Shown piece after piece: positions 33,000 through 43,006 of a stretch of DNA of 62,047 nt (positions are counted from its first letter, which is position 1; each line of letters opens with the position of its first letter). The notes below the pieces were generated by a model that was not told the origin of the DNA, did no database searches, and worked only from the letters and a program-made list of their open reading frames with translations. The position numbers were made by a program, and so were the translations under genes. The stretch is taken from the NCBI RefSeq assembly GCF_030068505.1, contig NZ_JAQOSO010000017.1:1-62047 (forward strand). The letters run 5' to 3'. This stretch comes from Roseofilum capinflatum BLCC-M114. GTDB taxonomy: Bacteria > Cyanobacteriota > Cyanobacteriia > Cyanobacteriales > Desertifilaceae.

Positions 33000-35900
33000 T
33001 TGAAAACCAACTATATCAAGACCATGAACAGAACCACATCACCCCAAAAACAGGGTCTATACGATCCCCAATTTGAACATGATGCCTGCGGTGTTGGCTT
33101 CATCGTACACATGAAGGGGGAAAAATCTCACTCAATTGTTGACCAAGCCCTTACCATTCTGGTTAACCTGGAACATCGGGGCGCAGTGGGTGCAGAACCT
33201 AACACCGGAGACGGAGCAGGCATTCTGCTGCAAATGCCCCATAAATTTATGGCAAAAGTTGCCCAAGAACAAGGCATCAGCCTGCCAGAACCCGGTAAAT
33301 ATGCCGTCGGCATGATTTTCTCCTCTCCCGATCGCCAAGCCAGAAGCAAAGGACGAGAAATCTTCGAGCAGATCGTAGCCGAAGAAGGACAGAAAGTCAT
33401 TGGCTGGCGGGATGTACCCACCGATAACAGCAGTTTAGGGGAAACCGCTAGAGCCAGTGAACCCTTTATGCAGCAAGTCTTTATTGCCCGAAATCCCGAT
33501 CTAGAAGAGGATCTAGCCTTCGAGCGCAAACTCTACGTGATTCGCAAACGCTCCCATACAGCTATCCGAGTTCCAGGGATCGATCGCTATTGGTATCCCA
33601 CTAGCATTTCTTGCCGTACCCTCGTGTACAAAGGCATGTTAATGCCGCCCCAAGTCAAAGCCTACTTCGCCGACTTAAGCGATCCGGACTTAGAAAGCGC
33701 CCTCGGTTTAGTGCATTCGCGCTTCAGCACCAACACCTTCCCCAGTTGGGAGCGATCGCACCCCTATCGCTACGTCGCCCACAACGGCGAAATCAACACC
33801 CTACGCGGTAACATTAACTGGATGCACGCTCGTCAATCCCTATTTGGCTCCGCCTCCGAGGAATTTGGCTCCGATCTAGAGCGCATCCAACCCATTATTA
33901 ATATTGAGGGCAGCGACTCCGGGATCTTCGACAATACCCTAGAACTGATGACCCTAGCTGGGCGATCGCTTCCCCATGCGGTGATGATGATGATCCCGGA
34001 ACCCTGGGCAGCTCATGAGTCCATGAGTGAAGAGCGTAAAGCCTTCTATGAATATCACGCCTGCCTAATGGAACCCTGGGATGGCCCCGCCTCCATCGCC
34101 TTTACTGATGGTACGATGATGGGAGCCGTGTTAGACCGAAATGGTCTGCGTCCATCTCGCTACTACGTGACCAAAGATGATTTAGTGATCATGGCCTCAG
34201 AAGCCGGTGTCCTGCCCGTGGAACCCGAAAACGTGGCCAAAAAAGGGCGCTTAGAACCCGGTCGCATGTTCCTGGTGAATATGGAAGAAGGGCGCATTGT
34301 GGCTGATGAAGAAATTAAACATCAAATCGCCACGGCTCACCCTTACCGGGAATGGCTGGATCAGCACCAGGTGAAACTGTCCGATCTGCCCGAAGCCAAA
34401 GAAACAACAGCACCTAGCTTACCCCTCGTGCAGCGACAACGGGCCTTTGGCTATACCTTTGAAGAATTGCGGATGCTCCTGGCTCCCATGGCCCAAAATG
34501 GAGTAGAAGCGGTAGGAGCCATGGGAACCGATACCCCCTTGGCCGTTCTCTCCAACCGGCCGAAATTGCTCTATGAGTATTTCAAACAACTGTTTGCCCA
34601 AGTTACTAATCCCCCCATTGACTCGATCCGGGAAGCGATCATTACTTCGCCCATTACCACCATTGGTGAAGAAGGGAACCTGCTCAAACCTAAACCGGAA
34701 AGCTGTCACCTGATCCAGTTGGATACTCCAATTTTGAGTAATGCCCAATTGGCCCAACTGAAACAACTAGGTGAGGATAAGTTTGGTGATTTTCGCTCTC
34801 TGACCTTGCCAATCCTGTTTGACCCCAAAACCGGGGTAGAAGGACTCGAAAGCACCCTAGAGGGCATATTTGCCAAGGCAGATGAGGCGATCGCCGAGGG
34901 GATTAACTTAATCATCCTCTCTGACCGGGATATGGACGGCGATCGCGCCCCCATTCCAGCTCTATTAGCTGTTTCTGGACTCCATCACCATCTGATCCGC
35001 GCCGGTACTCGTACCCGTGTGGGCATTATCCTAGAATCGGGAGAACCCCGCGAAGTCCATCACTTTGCCGTTCTGATTGGCTATGGTTGCGGCGCAATTA
35101 ACCCCTATCTCGCCTTTGAAACCATCGGCTCCATGATCGAGGAGAAACATATTCCGCCGATGGAAGCTGAAAAAGCCTGCAAGAACTACATCAAAGCTGT
35201 CACCAAAGGGGTGATTAAGATTGGCTCTAAAATTGGTATTTCTACCATTCAGAGCTATCGGGGAGCGCAGATCTTCGAGAGCATTGGCTTAAGTTCTGAG
35301 GTCGTTAATAAATACTTCACTTGGACAGCTTCCCGCTTAGAAGGAATTGGGGTGGATGTGATTACCCAAGAAGCGATCAAACGTCACCATCAAGGGTTCT
35401 CTAGTATCGAAACCCTAGATGCTGGGGGTGAATATCAATGGCGCAAAGATGGAGAAGCTCATCTCTTGGCTCCGGAAATCATTCACCTGTTGCAACGGGC
35501 AACTCGTGAAGGGAATTATGAGCTGTACAAACAATACAGCGCCAAAATTAATCAGCAGGATAAGGAGTTCTTCCGACTGCGGGATCTGCTGGAGTTCAAG
35601 GCTAGAGATCCGATCCCCTTAGAAGAAGTGGAACCGGTAGAAGCCATTACCAAACGCTTCAAAACGGGAGCCATGAGCTATGGGTCAATTTCTAAGGAAA
35701 CCCATGAGAGTTTGGCGATCGCCATGAACCGGATCGGCGGTAAATCCAATACCGGGGAAGGGGGTGAAGATCCAGAGCGCTATACCTGGACAAACGATCG
35801 CGGAGACTCGAAAAATAGCGCCATTAAACAGGTGGCTTCTGGACGGTTTGGGGTGACGAGTTTGTATCTCAGCCAAGCCAAGGAAATTCAGATCAAAATG

Positions 35901-37613
35901 GCGCAAGGGGCGAAACCCGGAGAAGGGGGGCAATTGCCAGGGCGTAAGGTGTATCCTTGGATTGCCAAAGTGCGCCACTCGACTCCCGGTGTGGGCTTGA
36001 TTTCGCCGCCTCCCCACCACGATATTTACTCCATTGAAGACTTGGCGGAGTTAATTCACGACCTGAAAAACGCCAACCGGGAAGCGCGGATTAATGTAAA
36101 ATTGGTGTCCGAAGTCGGGGTAGGAACGATCGCCGCCGGAGTTGCCAAAGCTCATGCCGATGTCGTCCTGATTTCCGGGTTTGACGGAGGCACGGGAGCG
36201 AGTCCCCAAACTTCGATTAAACATGCGGGACTGCCTTGGGAGTTGGGTGTAGCGGAAACTCACCAAACCCTGGTACTGAATAATCTGCGATCGCGTATTG
36301 TGGTGGAAACCGATGGACAAATGAAAACGGGAAGAGATTTGGCGATCGCCGCTCTCCTCGGTGCAGAAGAATACGGCTTCTCCACCATGCCCCTCGTCAC
36401 CCTGGGCTGTATCATGATGCGGGTATGCCATAAAAACACCTGCCCCGTCGGTGTTGCCACCCAAAACCCCGAACTGCGGAAAAACTTTAGCGGCGACCCC
36501 GAATACACCGTTAATTTCATGAAGTTTATCGCTCAGGAGTTGCGGGAAATTATGGCGCAACTCGGCTTCCGCACTGTGAATGAGATGATCGGACGCACGG
36601 ATGTTTTAGAGCCGAAGAAGGCGATCGACCATTGGAAAGCCAAAGGCATTGACCTTTCCAAAGTCCTCCATCAACCCGAAGTCGGCCCGGAAGTGGGGCG
36701 CTATTGCCAGATTCCCCAAGACCATGGGTTAGAGAAATCTTTGGATATGACCGTACTCTTGGATCTGTGCAAAGAGGCGATCGCACACGGCAAGCAAGTT
36801 CGCGCCACCCTACCGATCAAAAATACCAACCGCGTCGTCGGTACAATTCTCGGCAACGAAATCATCAAACGCCATTGGGACGGACTCCCCGAAGACACCA
36901 TTCACCTGCACTTCCAAGGCAGCGCCGGTCAAAGCTTTGGCGCATTCGTGCCCAAAGGAGTCACCCTAGAGTTAGAAGGGGATGCCAACGACTACTTCGG
37001 CAAGGGCCTAAGCGGCGGTAAAGTCATTCTTTATCCCCATAAATCCTCCACCTTTGTCCCGGCTGAGAACATCGTCGTCGGTAACGTCGCCTTCTACGGC
37101 GCAACCGGCGGTCAAGCCTATATCCGAGGTATGGCAGGCGAGCGGTTCTGCGTCCGTAACTCCGGTGTACAAGCCGTCGTCGAAGCCGTAGGAGACCATG
37201 CCTGCGAATACATGACCGGCGGAAAAGTCGTCATTCTAGGCAAAACCGGGCGCAACTTTGCCGCCGGAATGAGTGGCGGTGTCGCCTATGTCTTGGATGA
37301 AGCTGGTGACTTTGCCACCCGTTGCAACCGGGAAATGGTGGATCTCGAAACCCTGGAAGATCCAGAAGAGATCCGCGAGATCCACGAAATGATCACCAAA
37401 CATGGCCAATATACCGGCAGCAAACGGGCTGAATTAGTCCTCGGATCGTGGGAGTCCATGAGCCAGAAATTTGTCAAGGTGATGCCTCGCGACTACAAGC
37501 GAGTTCTCCAGCATATTCAGAACGCCTTAGCCAATGGCTTAAGCGGTGATGATGCCCTGTCTGCGGCGTTTGAAGAGAATGCCCGCGACATTGCCCGCAT
37601 TAGCGGCAGCTAG
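33000..37613 (+). CDS. gltB: Glutamate synthase large subunit (NAD(P)H-GOGAT alpha)
   Basis: A 1,537-residue enzyme. The N-terminal class II glutaminase domain has its nucleophile in '[15 protein letters not shown]' after a short propeptide; the frame then passes through the central linking domain to the FMN-binding synthase domain ('[20 protein letters not shown]'). The 3Fe-4S cluster cysteines lie in '[19 protein letters not shown]'. The C-terminal GXGXG beta-helix ('[14 protein letters not shown]', '[17 protein letters not shown]') closes the protein. It converts 2-oxoglutarate plus glutamine to two glutamates. The adjacent gltD shows that this is the pyridine-nucleotide form and not the ferredoxin-dependent GlsF. 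The start is TTG at 33000; an ATG at 33024 is an equally reasonable choice. Confidence 0.96.
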   Translation: MKTNYIKTMNRTTSPQKQGLYDPQFEHDACGVGFIVHMKGEKSHSIVDQALTILVNLEHRGAVGAEPNTGDGAGILLQMPHKFMAKVAQEQGISLPEPGKYAVGMIFSSPDRQARSKGREIFEQIVAEEGQKVIGWRDVPTDNSSLGETARASEPFMQQVFIARNPDLEEDLAFERKLYVIRKRSHTAIRVPGIDRYWYPTSISCRTLVYKGMLMPPQVKAYFADLSDPDLESALGLVHSRFSTNTFPSWERSHPYRYVAHNGEINTLRGNINWMHARQSLFGSASEEFGSDLERIQPIINIEGSDSGIFDNTLELMTLAGRSLPHAVMMMIPEPWAAHESMSEERKAFYEYHACLMEPWDGPASIAFTDGTMMGAVLDRNGLRPSRYYVTKDDLVIMASEAGVLPVEPENVAKKGRLEPGRMFLVNMEEGRIVADEEIKHQIATAHPYREWLDQHQVKLSDLPEAKETTAPSLPLVQRQRAFGYTFEELRMLLAPMAQNGVEAVGAMGTDTPLAVLSNRPKLLYEYFKQLFAQVTNPPIDSIREAIITSPITTIGEEGNLLKPKPESCHLIQLDTPILSNAQLAQLKQLGEDKFGDFRSLTLPILFDPKTGVEGLESTLEGIFAKADEAIAEGINLIILSDRDMDGDRAPIPALLAVSGLHHHLIRAGTRTRVGIILESGEPREVHHFAVLIGYGCGAINPYLAFETIGSMIEEKHIPPMEAEKACKNYIKAVTKGVIKIGSKIGISTIQSYRGAQIFESIGLSSEVVNKYFTWTASRLEGIGVDVITQEAIKRHHQGFSSIETLDAGGEYQWRKDGEAHLLAPEIIHLLQRATREGNYELYKQYSAKINQQDKEFFRLRDLLEFKARDPIPLEEVEPVEAITKRFKTGAMSYGSISKETHESLAIAMNRIGGKSNTGEGGEDPERYTWTNDRGDSKNSAIKQVASGRFGVTSLYLSQAKEIQIKMAQGAKPGEGGQLPGRKVYPWIAKVRHSTPGVGLISPPPHHDIYSIEDLAELIHDLKNANREARINVKLVSEVGVGTIAAGVAKAHADVVLISGFDGGTGASPQTSIKHAGLPWELGVAETHQTLVLNNLRSRIVVETDGQMKTGRDLAIAALLGAEEYGFSTMPLVTLGCIMMRVCHKNTCPVGVATQNPELRKNFSGDPEYTVNFMKFIAQELREIMAQLGFRTVNEMIGRTDVLEPKKAIDHWKAKGIDLSKVLHQPEVGPEVGRYCQIPQDHGLEKSLDMTVLLDLCKEAIAHGKQVRATLPIKNTNRVVGTILGNEIIKRHWDGLPEDTIHLHFQGSAGQSFGAFVPKGVTLELEGDANDYFGKGLSGGKVILYPHKSSTFVPAENIVVGNVAFYGATGGQAYIRGMAGERFCVRNSGVQAVVEAVGDHACEYMTGGKVVILGKTGRNFAAGMSGGVAYVLDEAGDFATRCNREMVDLETLEDPEEIREIHEMITKHGQYTGSKRAELVLGSWESMSQKFVKVMPRDYKRVLQHIQNALANGLSGDDALSAAFEENARDIARISGS

Positions 37614-37643
37614 TCGATAAGAGATGGGATAGGAGATGGGGAG

Positions 37644-37671
37644 CGCTCCCTTCGACTCCGCTCAGGGAGCG
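37644..37671. repeat. Hairpin repeat between gltB and gltD
   Basis: CGCTCCC at 37644-37650 and GGGAGCG at 37665-37671 flank TTCGACTCCGCTCA, a widespread bacterial extragenic palindrome type. The rest of the 145-base gap is C-rich 'CCCCCATTCC' low-complexity sequence. The hairpin may attenuate read-through between the two glutamate synthase genes. Confidence 0.7.
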
Positions 37672-37758
37672 GCAACATCTACTCCCCATTCCCCCACTCC
37701 CCCATTCCCCCACCCCCAATTAAGCGTGTTGTGTATTTGAAGAGAGATTGAATCAATT

Positions 37759-39243
37759 ATGGGAAAAGCAACGGGTTTTATGGAGTATCTGCGCGAAGTC
37801 GCAGCCGAGGTATCGCCCCAGGAGCGGATACAAAATTGGGATGAGTTCCATCTGCATATGGATGACGATCGCCTGCAAACCCAGGGCGCTCGCTGTATGG
37901 ATTGTGGCACACCCTTTTGCCATACGGGATTAGAAATTAGTCGCATGGCAAGCGGTTGTCCGATTAATAACTTAATTCCGGAATGGAATGATCTGGTTTA
38001 TCGAGGACTCTGGGAAGAAGCCCTAGATCGCCTGCACAAAACCAATAATTTCCCCGAATTCACCGGCCGGGTATGTCCCGCACCCTGTGAAGGAGCCTGT
38101 GTTTTGGGCATTACCAACCCTCCAGTAACCATCAAGAATATTGAGTATTCCATTGCCGAAAAGGGTTGGGATGAAGGCTGGATCACGCCCACATTGCCCC
38201 CGCAACGAACCGGGAAAAAGGTGGCGGTGGTTGGCTCTGGGCCGGCCGGTTTATCCGCAGCAGCACAGCTTAACCAGGCAGGCCATTGGGTGACGGTCTA
38301 CGAACGGGAAGACCGCCCAGGGGGACTGCTGATGTATGGCATCCCCAATATGAAGTTGGATAAGAAAGAGGTGGTTTTGCGCCGCTTGGATGTGTTGCAA
38401 GCGGAAGGGGTGACCTTTGTTTGTAATACGGAAATTGGTAAGGATCTGCCGGTGGAGAATCTGCTTAATGATTTTGATGCGGTGGTGCTGTGTACGGGAG
38501 CAACGAAACCCCGCAATTTGGAAATTGAAGGCCGGGATCTCAAGGGCATTCATTTTGCCATGGAGTTTCTCACCGCGAATACGCGCACGGTACTGGAAGG
38601 AAATCCGACTTCTGATTATATTTCCGCAGCCGGTAAGGATGTGATTATTATCGGTGGTGGCGATACGGGAACGGACTGTGTAGGCACTTCTCTGCGCCAT
38701 GGCTGTAAGAGTGTGACGCAGTTGGAAATTATGCCCAAACCACCAGAGAGTCGGGCAGCGAATAATCCTTGGCCGGAGTGGCCGAAAGTTTACCGCCTGG
38801 ACTACGGTCAGGAAGAGGCGGCGGCGGTGTTTGGCGATGACCCCCGCGTGTATACGACGACTGCGACCCGGTTTGAGGGAGATGAGCAAGGGCAATTAAA
38901 GGCCGTGCATACGGTGCAAGTGGAATGGACGAAAGATGAGCAAGGGCGCTTTATTCCTAAACCCATCGAAGGTACGGAGAAGGTTCTACCAGCGCAATTG
39001 GTGCTGTTAGCGATGGGATTTTTGGGGCCAGAACAACCCCTGTTAGATGCCCTGGGTTTGGAACGGGACGGCCGCAGCAATGTGAAAGCAGAGCATGGCA
39101 GTTTTACGACTAGCCTTCCTGGTGTTTTTGCTGCTGGGGATTGCCGTCGCGGTCAGAGTTTGGTGGTTTGGGCGATCAATGAGGGACGCGGTGCAGCGCG
39201 AGAGTGCGATCGCTACTTAATGGGATCGACCGATCTACCTTAG
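37759..39243 (+). CDS. gltD: Glutamate synthase small subunit (beta), FAD/NAD(P)H domain
   Basis: A 494-residue flavoprotein that passes electrons from NAD(P)H to GltB. N-terminal 4Fe-4S cluster cysteines: '[11 protein letters not shown]', '[10 protein letters not shown]', '[15 protein letters not shown]'. FAD-binding '[20 protein letters not shown]' is followed by the GltD hallmark '[15 protein letters not shown]', and NAD(P)H-binding '[14 protein letters not shown]' precedes the closing '[19 protein letters not shown]'. Length and motif order are normal for the family. It is the second gene after gltB, about 145 bases downstream, and is expected to be co-expressed. Confidence 0.96.
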   Translation: MGKATGFMEYLREVAAEVSPQERIQNWDEFHLHMDDDRLQTQGARCMDCGTPFCHTGLEISRMASGCPINNLIPEWNDLVYRGLWEEALDRLHKTNNFPEFTGRVCPAPCEGACVLGITNPPVTIKNIEYSIAEKGWDEGWITPTLPPQRTGKKVAVVGSGPAGLSAAAQLNQAGHWVTVYEREDRPGGLLMYGIPNMKLDKKEVVLRRLDVLQAEGVTFVCNTEIGKDLPVENLLNDFDAVVLCTGATKPRNLEIEGRDLKGIHFAMEFLTANTRTVLEGNPTSDYISAAGKDVIIIGGGDTGTDCVGTSLRHGCKSVTQLEIMPKPPESRAANNPWPEWPKVYRLDYGQEEAAAVFGDDPRVYTTTATRFEGDEQGQLKAVHTVQVEWTKDEQGRFIPKPIEGTEKVLPAQLVLLAMGFLGPEQPLLDALGLERDGRSNVKAEHGSFTTSLPGVFAAGDCRRGQSLVVWAINEGRGAARECDRYLMGSTDLP

Positions 39244-39343
39244 ATGACGGCCAATCTATGGTAGGGTTGGCAGGGCTGTAGCTTGTAGAATTTGAACAAT
39301 ATCCCTTATCCCCTGCCCACCTTACTTGATATTTATTCTTTAG

Positions 39344-40798
39344 TTATCCCTCTTCTTTCACTTTCGGAAAAAAGAGGGATAGGCAGCGATCGCAGTTCAA
39401 ACATCGATAATTGTCTGCCACGTTAAATCCAAAGGCTTGCAGGAGGAATTTCCAGCGACAGCTACAGGTGATTAAATAACGCTGCATCTGTTTTAGCGCT
39501 CGATTATTGTCGAAGTCGCTAGATGGGGAACTCGATAGGATTTGATAGTGAAATGGACTGTTCCATTCCAGCTTTCCTTGGCTATGCAACACGGATAAGG
39601 CGAGAGATGCTTGGGGATGGGATTGACTGAGCTGCCGTACATCGCCCTGGGGGGGTAGGGTATGGGTGAGGCTTTGAGCCAGTTGTTGGAGCGATCGCTG
39701 TTGGCCGATAAAATACTTTTGCCGTTGTTTATCCCCAGGATCGAGCCATCCCGTCGGTTCACTGATTAAAGTAATGGCTTTGGCAGGTTGTCCATCTCGT
39801 CCCGCTCTCCCCACTTCTTGCAGATACTCCGATAAAAGTAGGGGGGGATGGAAGTGCATCACCCAGCGCACATTGGATTTATTAATTCCCATGCCAAATG
39901 CAGAGGTACAGACAACCGCTTGCACCTGTTCCTCAAACCATTGATTTTCAATCGTTCGCCGTTCCTCTGGACTTAAACCGGCATGATAAGCAGCCGTGGT
40001 TAATTGGTGTTGCTGGAGCCATTGAGAGAGCATTTCGCTATCTTTGCGGGTGCGAACATAGATTAAGCCGGTTTGCCCATTGGCTCGTTTAAGAACCTGT
40101 AAAATTTGGTTTTTACGTCCTTTAGGTGACCAAGCAATGTTAACGCTTAAATGGAGATTGTCCCGATAGGGGTTGAGGAGAAAGGTTTGCGGCTCTTGGA
40201 GATCTAAGACTTGTTTGAGAATGGATTGGGTGCGAGGATCGGCTGTAGCGGTAAAAGCGGCGATCGCCAATTTTGTCCCCCTAGGTTTATGCTTCAATAG
40301 GGCAGCACGAACCGCCCCCAATCTGCGATAGGCGGGGCGGAAGGTTTCCCCCCACTGAACTAAACAATGGGCTTCATCTAAAATCAGTCCATTAATCCGA
40401 AGTTTGGGTAAACAGAGGCGCTCCCAAACCGGGGGACTGAGCAAGGTTTCCGGAGAGAGATAAAGTAATCTCAGTTGTTGCTCTTCCAGTTGTCGAAAGA
40501 CCTGTTTGCGGACATAAGTCGGCTGTTCGCTATGGACAGAGGCAGCTTTGAGATTTCGTTGGCGCAATTCTTGCACTTGATTTTCCATCAGTGCGACTAA
40601 GGGAGAAACGACTAAAGTCACTCCATTTTGTAAGAGAGCAGGCAGTTGAAAACAGATGGATTTTCCGCCACCGGTGGGCATCACCACTAGCGCGTCTTGT
40701 TGTTCTAATAAGGTCTGAATGATTTCCCCTTGGGGATAGCGAAAATCGTCATATCCCCAAATCTGTTGAAATGCCGTCCGGACTTGCTCAAATTCCAT
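39344..40798 (-). CDS. recQ: ATP-dependent DNA helicase RecQ (short form)
   Basis: A 484-residue helicase with TGGGKS at 42-47, DEAH at 141-144 and motif VI in 'EVGRAGRDGQPAKA'. A zinc-binding cysteine cluster sits at the C-terminus (Cys445, 447, 466, 469, 472: 'CSCRW...CLNCDRC'). There is no HRDC domain, and the winged-helix part is very short, as in the short RecQ forms of cyanobacteria. It unwinds 3'-tailed DNA in repair and recombination. The start ATG is followed by the family opening 'FQQIWGYDDFRYPQGEII'. Its upstream side is a block of short tandem repeats. Confidence 0.93.
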   Translation of the reverse strand: MEFEQVRTAFQQIWGYDDFRYPQGEIIQTLLEQQDALVVMPTGGGKSICFQLPALLQNGVTLVVSPLVALMENQVQELRQRNLKAASVHSEQPTYVRKQVFRQLEEQQLRLLYLSPETLLSPPVWERLCLPKLRINGLILDEAHCLVQWGETFRPAYRRLGAVRAALLKHKPRGTKLAIAAFTATADPRTQSILKQVLDLQEPQTFLLNPYRDNLHLSVNIAWSPKGRKNQILQVLKRANGQTGLIYVRTRKDSEMLSQWLQQHQLTTAAYHAGLSPEERRTIENQWFEEQVQAVVCTSAFGMGINKSNVRWVMHFHPPLLLSEYLQEVGRAGRDGQPAKAITLISEPTGWLDPGDKQRQKYFIGQQRSLQQLAQSLTHTLPPQGDVRQLSQSHPQASLALSVLHSQGKLEWNSPFHYQILSSSPSSDFDNNRALKQMQRYLITCSCRWKFLLQAFGFNVADNYRCLNCDRCLSLFFPKVKEEG

Positions 40799-40803
40799 GA
40801 TTC

Positions 40804-40847
40804 AATAGCGCTTTGTGCTGGTAATGGGTAATTGGTAATGGGTAATT
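40804..40847. repeat. Dispersed repeat with GGTAATG/GGTAATT heptamers
   Basis: ATAGCGCTTTGTGCT is followed by four alternating heptamers GGTAATG/GGTAATT (40820-40847). The same left part plus GGTAATGGGTAAT occurs at 13792-13820, so the two loci share a repeat. It sits directly upstream of recQ. Confidence 0.8.
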
Positions 40848-40855
40848 GGGGATCA

Positions 40856-40988
40856 ATCTCCCTATCCCCCCATCTCCCTATCTCCCCATCCCCCCATCTC
40901 CCCATCTCCCCATCTCCCCATCTCCCTATCCCCCCATCCCCCCATCTCCCCATCTCCCCATCTCCCCATCTCCCCATCTCCCCATCCC
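40856..40988. repeat. C-rich 9-bp tandem repeat array
   Basis: About fourteen imperfect copies of CCCCATCTC/CCCTATCTC run up to the stop codon of the Dabb gene. It can be read as Asp/Glu/Gly/Trp-rich peptide on the minus strand ('GRWGDGEMGRWGDGE'), but this is a by-product of the repeat and not a gene. Arrays of this kind are copy-number variable. Confidence 0.85.
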
Positions 40989-40991
40989 ATC

Positions 40992-41300
40992 CTATTCACC
41001 CTCTTCTGGAATCTCATAATCCATGGCTAAAACATTAACAGCAATGGGTTTAATCAGGTTTTGTACCACTTCTTGATGGGCGGGATGATCTTGATAGGTT
41101 TTTAGGCTGGAAGCATCTTGGAAGCGAGCGACTAAGCCATGGGTAAATCCTTGGGCGCGATCGCAGAAATTTTCGCCACAGGAGAGCTGTAGGATTTCAG
41201 GGATCTTCCCCTTTAATCCTCTCAGTCCATTGAGGAAAGCGGATAGGGATTCTGGCGAGACATCAGGTTTAAATTGAAACAAGACAATATGTTCAATCAT
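40992..41300 (-). CDS. Dabb (stress-responsive alpha/beta-barrel) family protein
   Basis: A 102-residue dimeric alpha/beta-barrel protein. The opening 'MIEHIVLFQFKPDVSPESL' and the later 'GFTHGLVARFQDASSLKTYQDHPAHQEVV' are the Dabb signature. The family has varied or unknown ligands; the function here is unknown. Cytosolic. It is transcribed towards the tandem-repeat array and recQ, with its 5' side shared with the divergent ppx gene 68 bases away. Confidence 0.88.
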   Translation of the reverse strand: MIEHIVLFQFKPDVSPESLSAFLNGLRGLKGKIPEILQLSCGENFCDRAQGFTHGLVARFQDASSLKTYQDHPAHQEVVQNLIKPIAVNVLAMDYEIPEEGE

Positions 41301-41368
41301 AGAAAAGGTGAATTGAGTCCCTTTTAAAGATACCCTGGATTGTAAAGCTTAGGCCGAAGAACATTATC

Positions 41369-43006
41369 ATGGTTAATACTCTACCCCAGTCCTCAACCCT
41401 GATTCAGAGTCCTACATTTCCGAAACCGGAAACCCCGCAGATGTTAGCGGCGATCGATGTGGGAACCAATTCTGTGCATATGGTGGTGGTTCGCATCGAT
41501 CCGACACTCCCGGCGTTTACGATTATTGATCGGGAAAAGGAAACAGTGCGTTTGGGCGATCGCAACCCGAAGACAGGGGAGCTGAAGGTAGAGATTATGG
41601 AGAGGGCGATCGCGGCCTTTCGCCGTTTCTTACAGATTGCCAAAAGTCTGGAAGTCGATCAAATAGTTGCTGTTGCCACCAGTGCGGTACGAGAATCCCC
41701 CAATGGGCGAAATTTCCTCAAGCAGATTAAATCAGAAATTGGCTTAGAGGTAAACCTGATTTCTGGCCCAGAAGAAGCGCGACGGATCTATCTAGGAGTG
41801 CTGTCGGGAATGGACTTTCAGGGGCTTCCCCATACCTTGATTGATATTGGGGGGGGATCGACGGAGTTAATTTTGGGGGATGGGCAAGAACCGCGATCGC
41901 TCAGTAGCACGAAGGTGGGAGCGGTACGGTTAACGACGGAGTTCGTAACCACCGATCCGATCAGCGATCGCGAGTTTAATTATCTGAAAGCCTATATTCG
42001 AGGGCGATTAGAGCGAGCGGTTGAAGAGCTACAAAGTTATCTTGAGCCGGGAGAAACGCCTCGGTTAGTCGGCACATCGGGAACCATTGAAACCCTAGCC
42101 TGTATTGATGCTTGGCAAGAGTTAGGCATGGAACCGAGTCCCTTAACCGGTTACGAGCTAAAGCTGAAAAACTTGCAGAAAATTATCGAGCGTCTGCGGA
42201 AGTTGCCAGAGAGCGATCGGGCGGACGTTCCAGGCATGTCGGAAAAGCGATCGGAAATTATTATCGCCGGTGCTTTAATTCTCCAGGAAGCCATGGAGTT
42301 ATTGGGGATAGATTCCCTGGTGATTTGCGAGCGTGCCCTGCGCGAAGGCATTATTGTAGACTGGATGCTCTCCCATGGTTTAATCGGCGATAAATTAGAA
42401 TATCAAAGCCAAGTTCGCTATCGCAGCGTCCTCAAAGTCGCTCAGAAATACCATGTTAATTTAGAATCGAGCGAGCGCATGGCTAACTTTGCCGTACATT
42501 TGTTCGATCAAACCCAAGGAATTCTCCATTATTGGGGAAACTCAGAACGGGAACTGCTCTATGTCGCCACAATTTTACATAACTGTGGCGTTTATGTGTC
42601 CCATTCAGCCCATCATAAACATTCCTATTATCTAATTCGCCATGGGGAACTCCTGGGCTATACGGAGAATGAAGTAGAGATTATTGCCAATATCGCCCGC
42701 TATCACCGTAAAAGTGCCCCCAAAAAAAAGCATGAAAACTATGCGAACTTGATGCATAAGAGCGATCGCAAATTAGTCAGTCAAGTCAGTCCATTCTTGC
42801 GATTAGCCGTTGCTTTAGACCGCCGCCAACTTGGGGCCGTTGAGTCCTTCGATTGTCATTATAATCCCTCAACGAAAGAGCTATATTTGAAACTTAATCC
42901 AGCCCATGAAAATGACCACTGTGAATTAGAGCTTTGGAGCATTGACGACAAAAAAGAGGTATTTGAATCTGAATATGGAGTTAAAGTACGTGCAGGTTTG
43001 AGTTAA
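41369..43006 (+). CDS. ppx: Exopolyphosphatase / guanosine pentaphosphatase (Ppx/GppA)
   Basis: A 545-residue protein of the Ppx/GppA family. The ASKHA ATPase-like phosphate-binding loops are present: 'AAIDVGTNSVHMVVVRID' near residue 27, 'DIGGGSTELILGD' and 'VGTSGTIETLA'. The C-terminal part has the HD-like helical region ('ATILHNCGVYVSHSAHHKHSYYLI'). It releases phosphate from polyphosphate or hydrolyses pppGpp. The length matches cyanobacterial Ppx. Its 3' end overlaps the convergent GGDEF/EAL gene by 26 bases. Confidence 0.94.
   Translation: MVNTLPQSSTLIQSPTFPKPETPQMLAAIDVGTNSVHMVVVRIDPTLPAFTIIDREKETVRLGDRNPKTGELKVEIMERAIAAFRRFLQIAKSLEVDQIVAVATSAVRESPNGRNFLKQIKSEIGLEVNLISGPEEARRIYLGVLSGMDFQGLPHTLIDIGGGSTELILGDGQEPRSLSSTKVGAVRLTTEFVTTDPISDREFNYLKAYIRGRLERAVEELQSYLEPGETPRLVGTSGTIETLACIDAWQELGMEPSPLTGYELKLKNLQKIIERLRKLPESDRADVPGMSEKRSEIIIAGALILQEAMELLGIDSLVICERALREGIIVDWMLSHGLIGDKLEYQSQVRYRSVLKVAQKYHVNLESSERMANFAVHLFDQTQGILHYWGNSERELLYVATILHNCGVYVSHSAHHKHSYYLIRHGELLGYTENEVEIIANIARYHRKSAPKKKHENYANLMHKSDRKLVSQVSPFLRLAVALDRRQLGAVESFDCHYNPSTKELYLKLNPAHENDHCELELWSIDDKKEVFESEYGVKVRAGLS

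Noticed and set aside
40705-41038. Trp/Gly/Asp-rich or Ser/Pro/His-rich repeat peptides over the C-rich array
   Set aside because: They are translations of a 9-bp tandem repeat in intergenic DNA, not conserved proteins.
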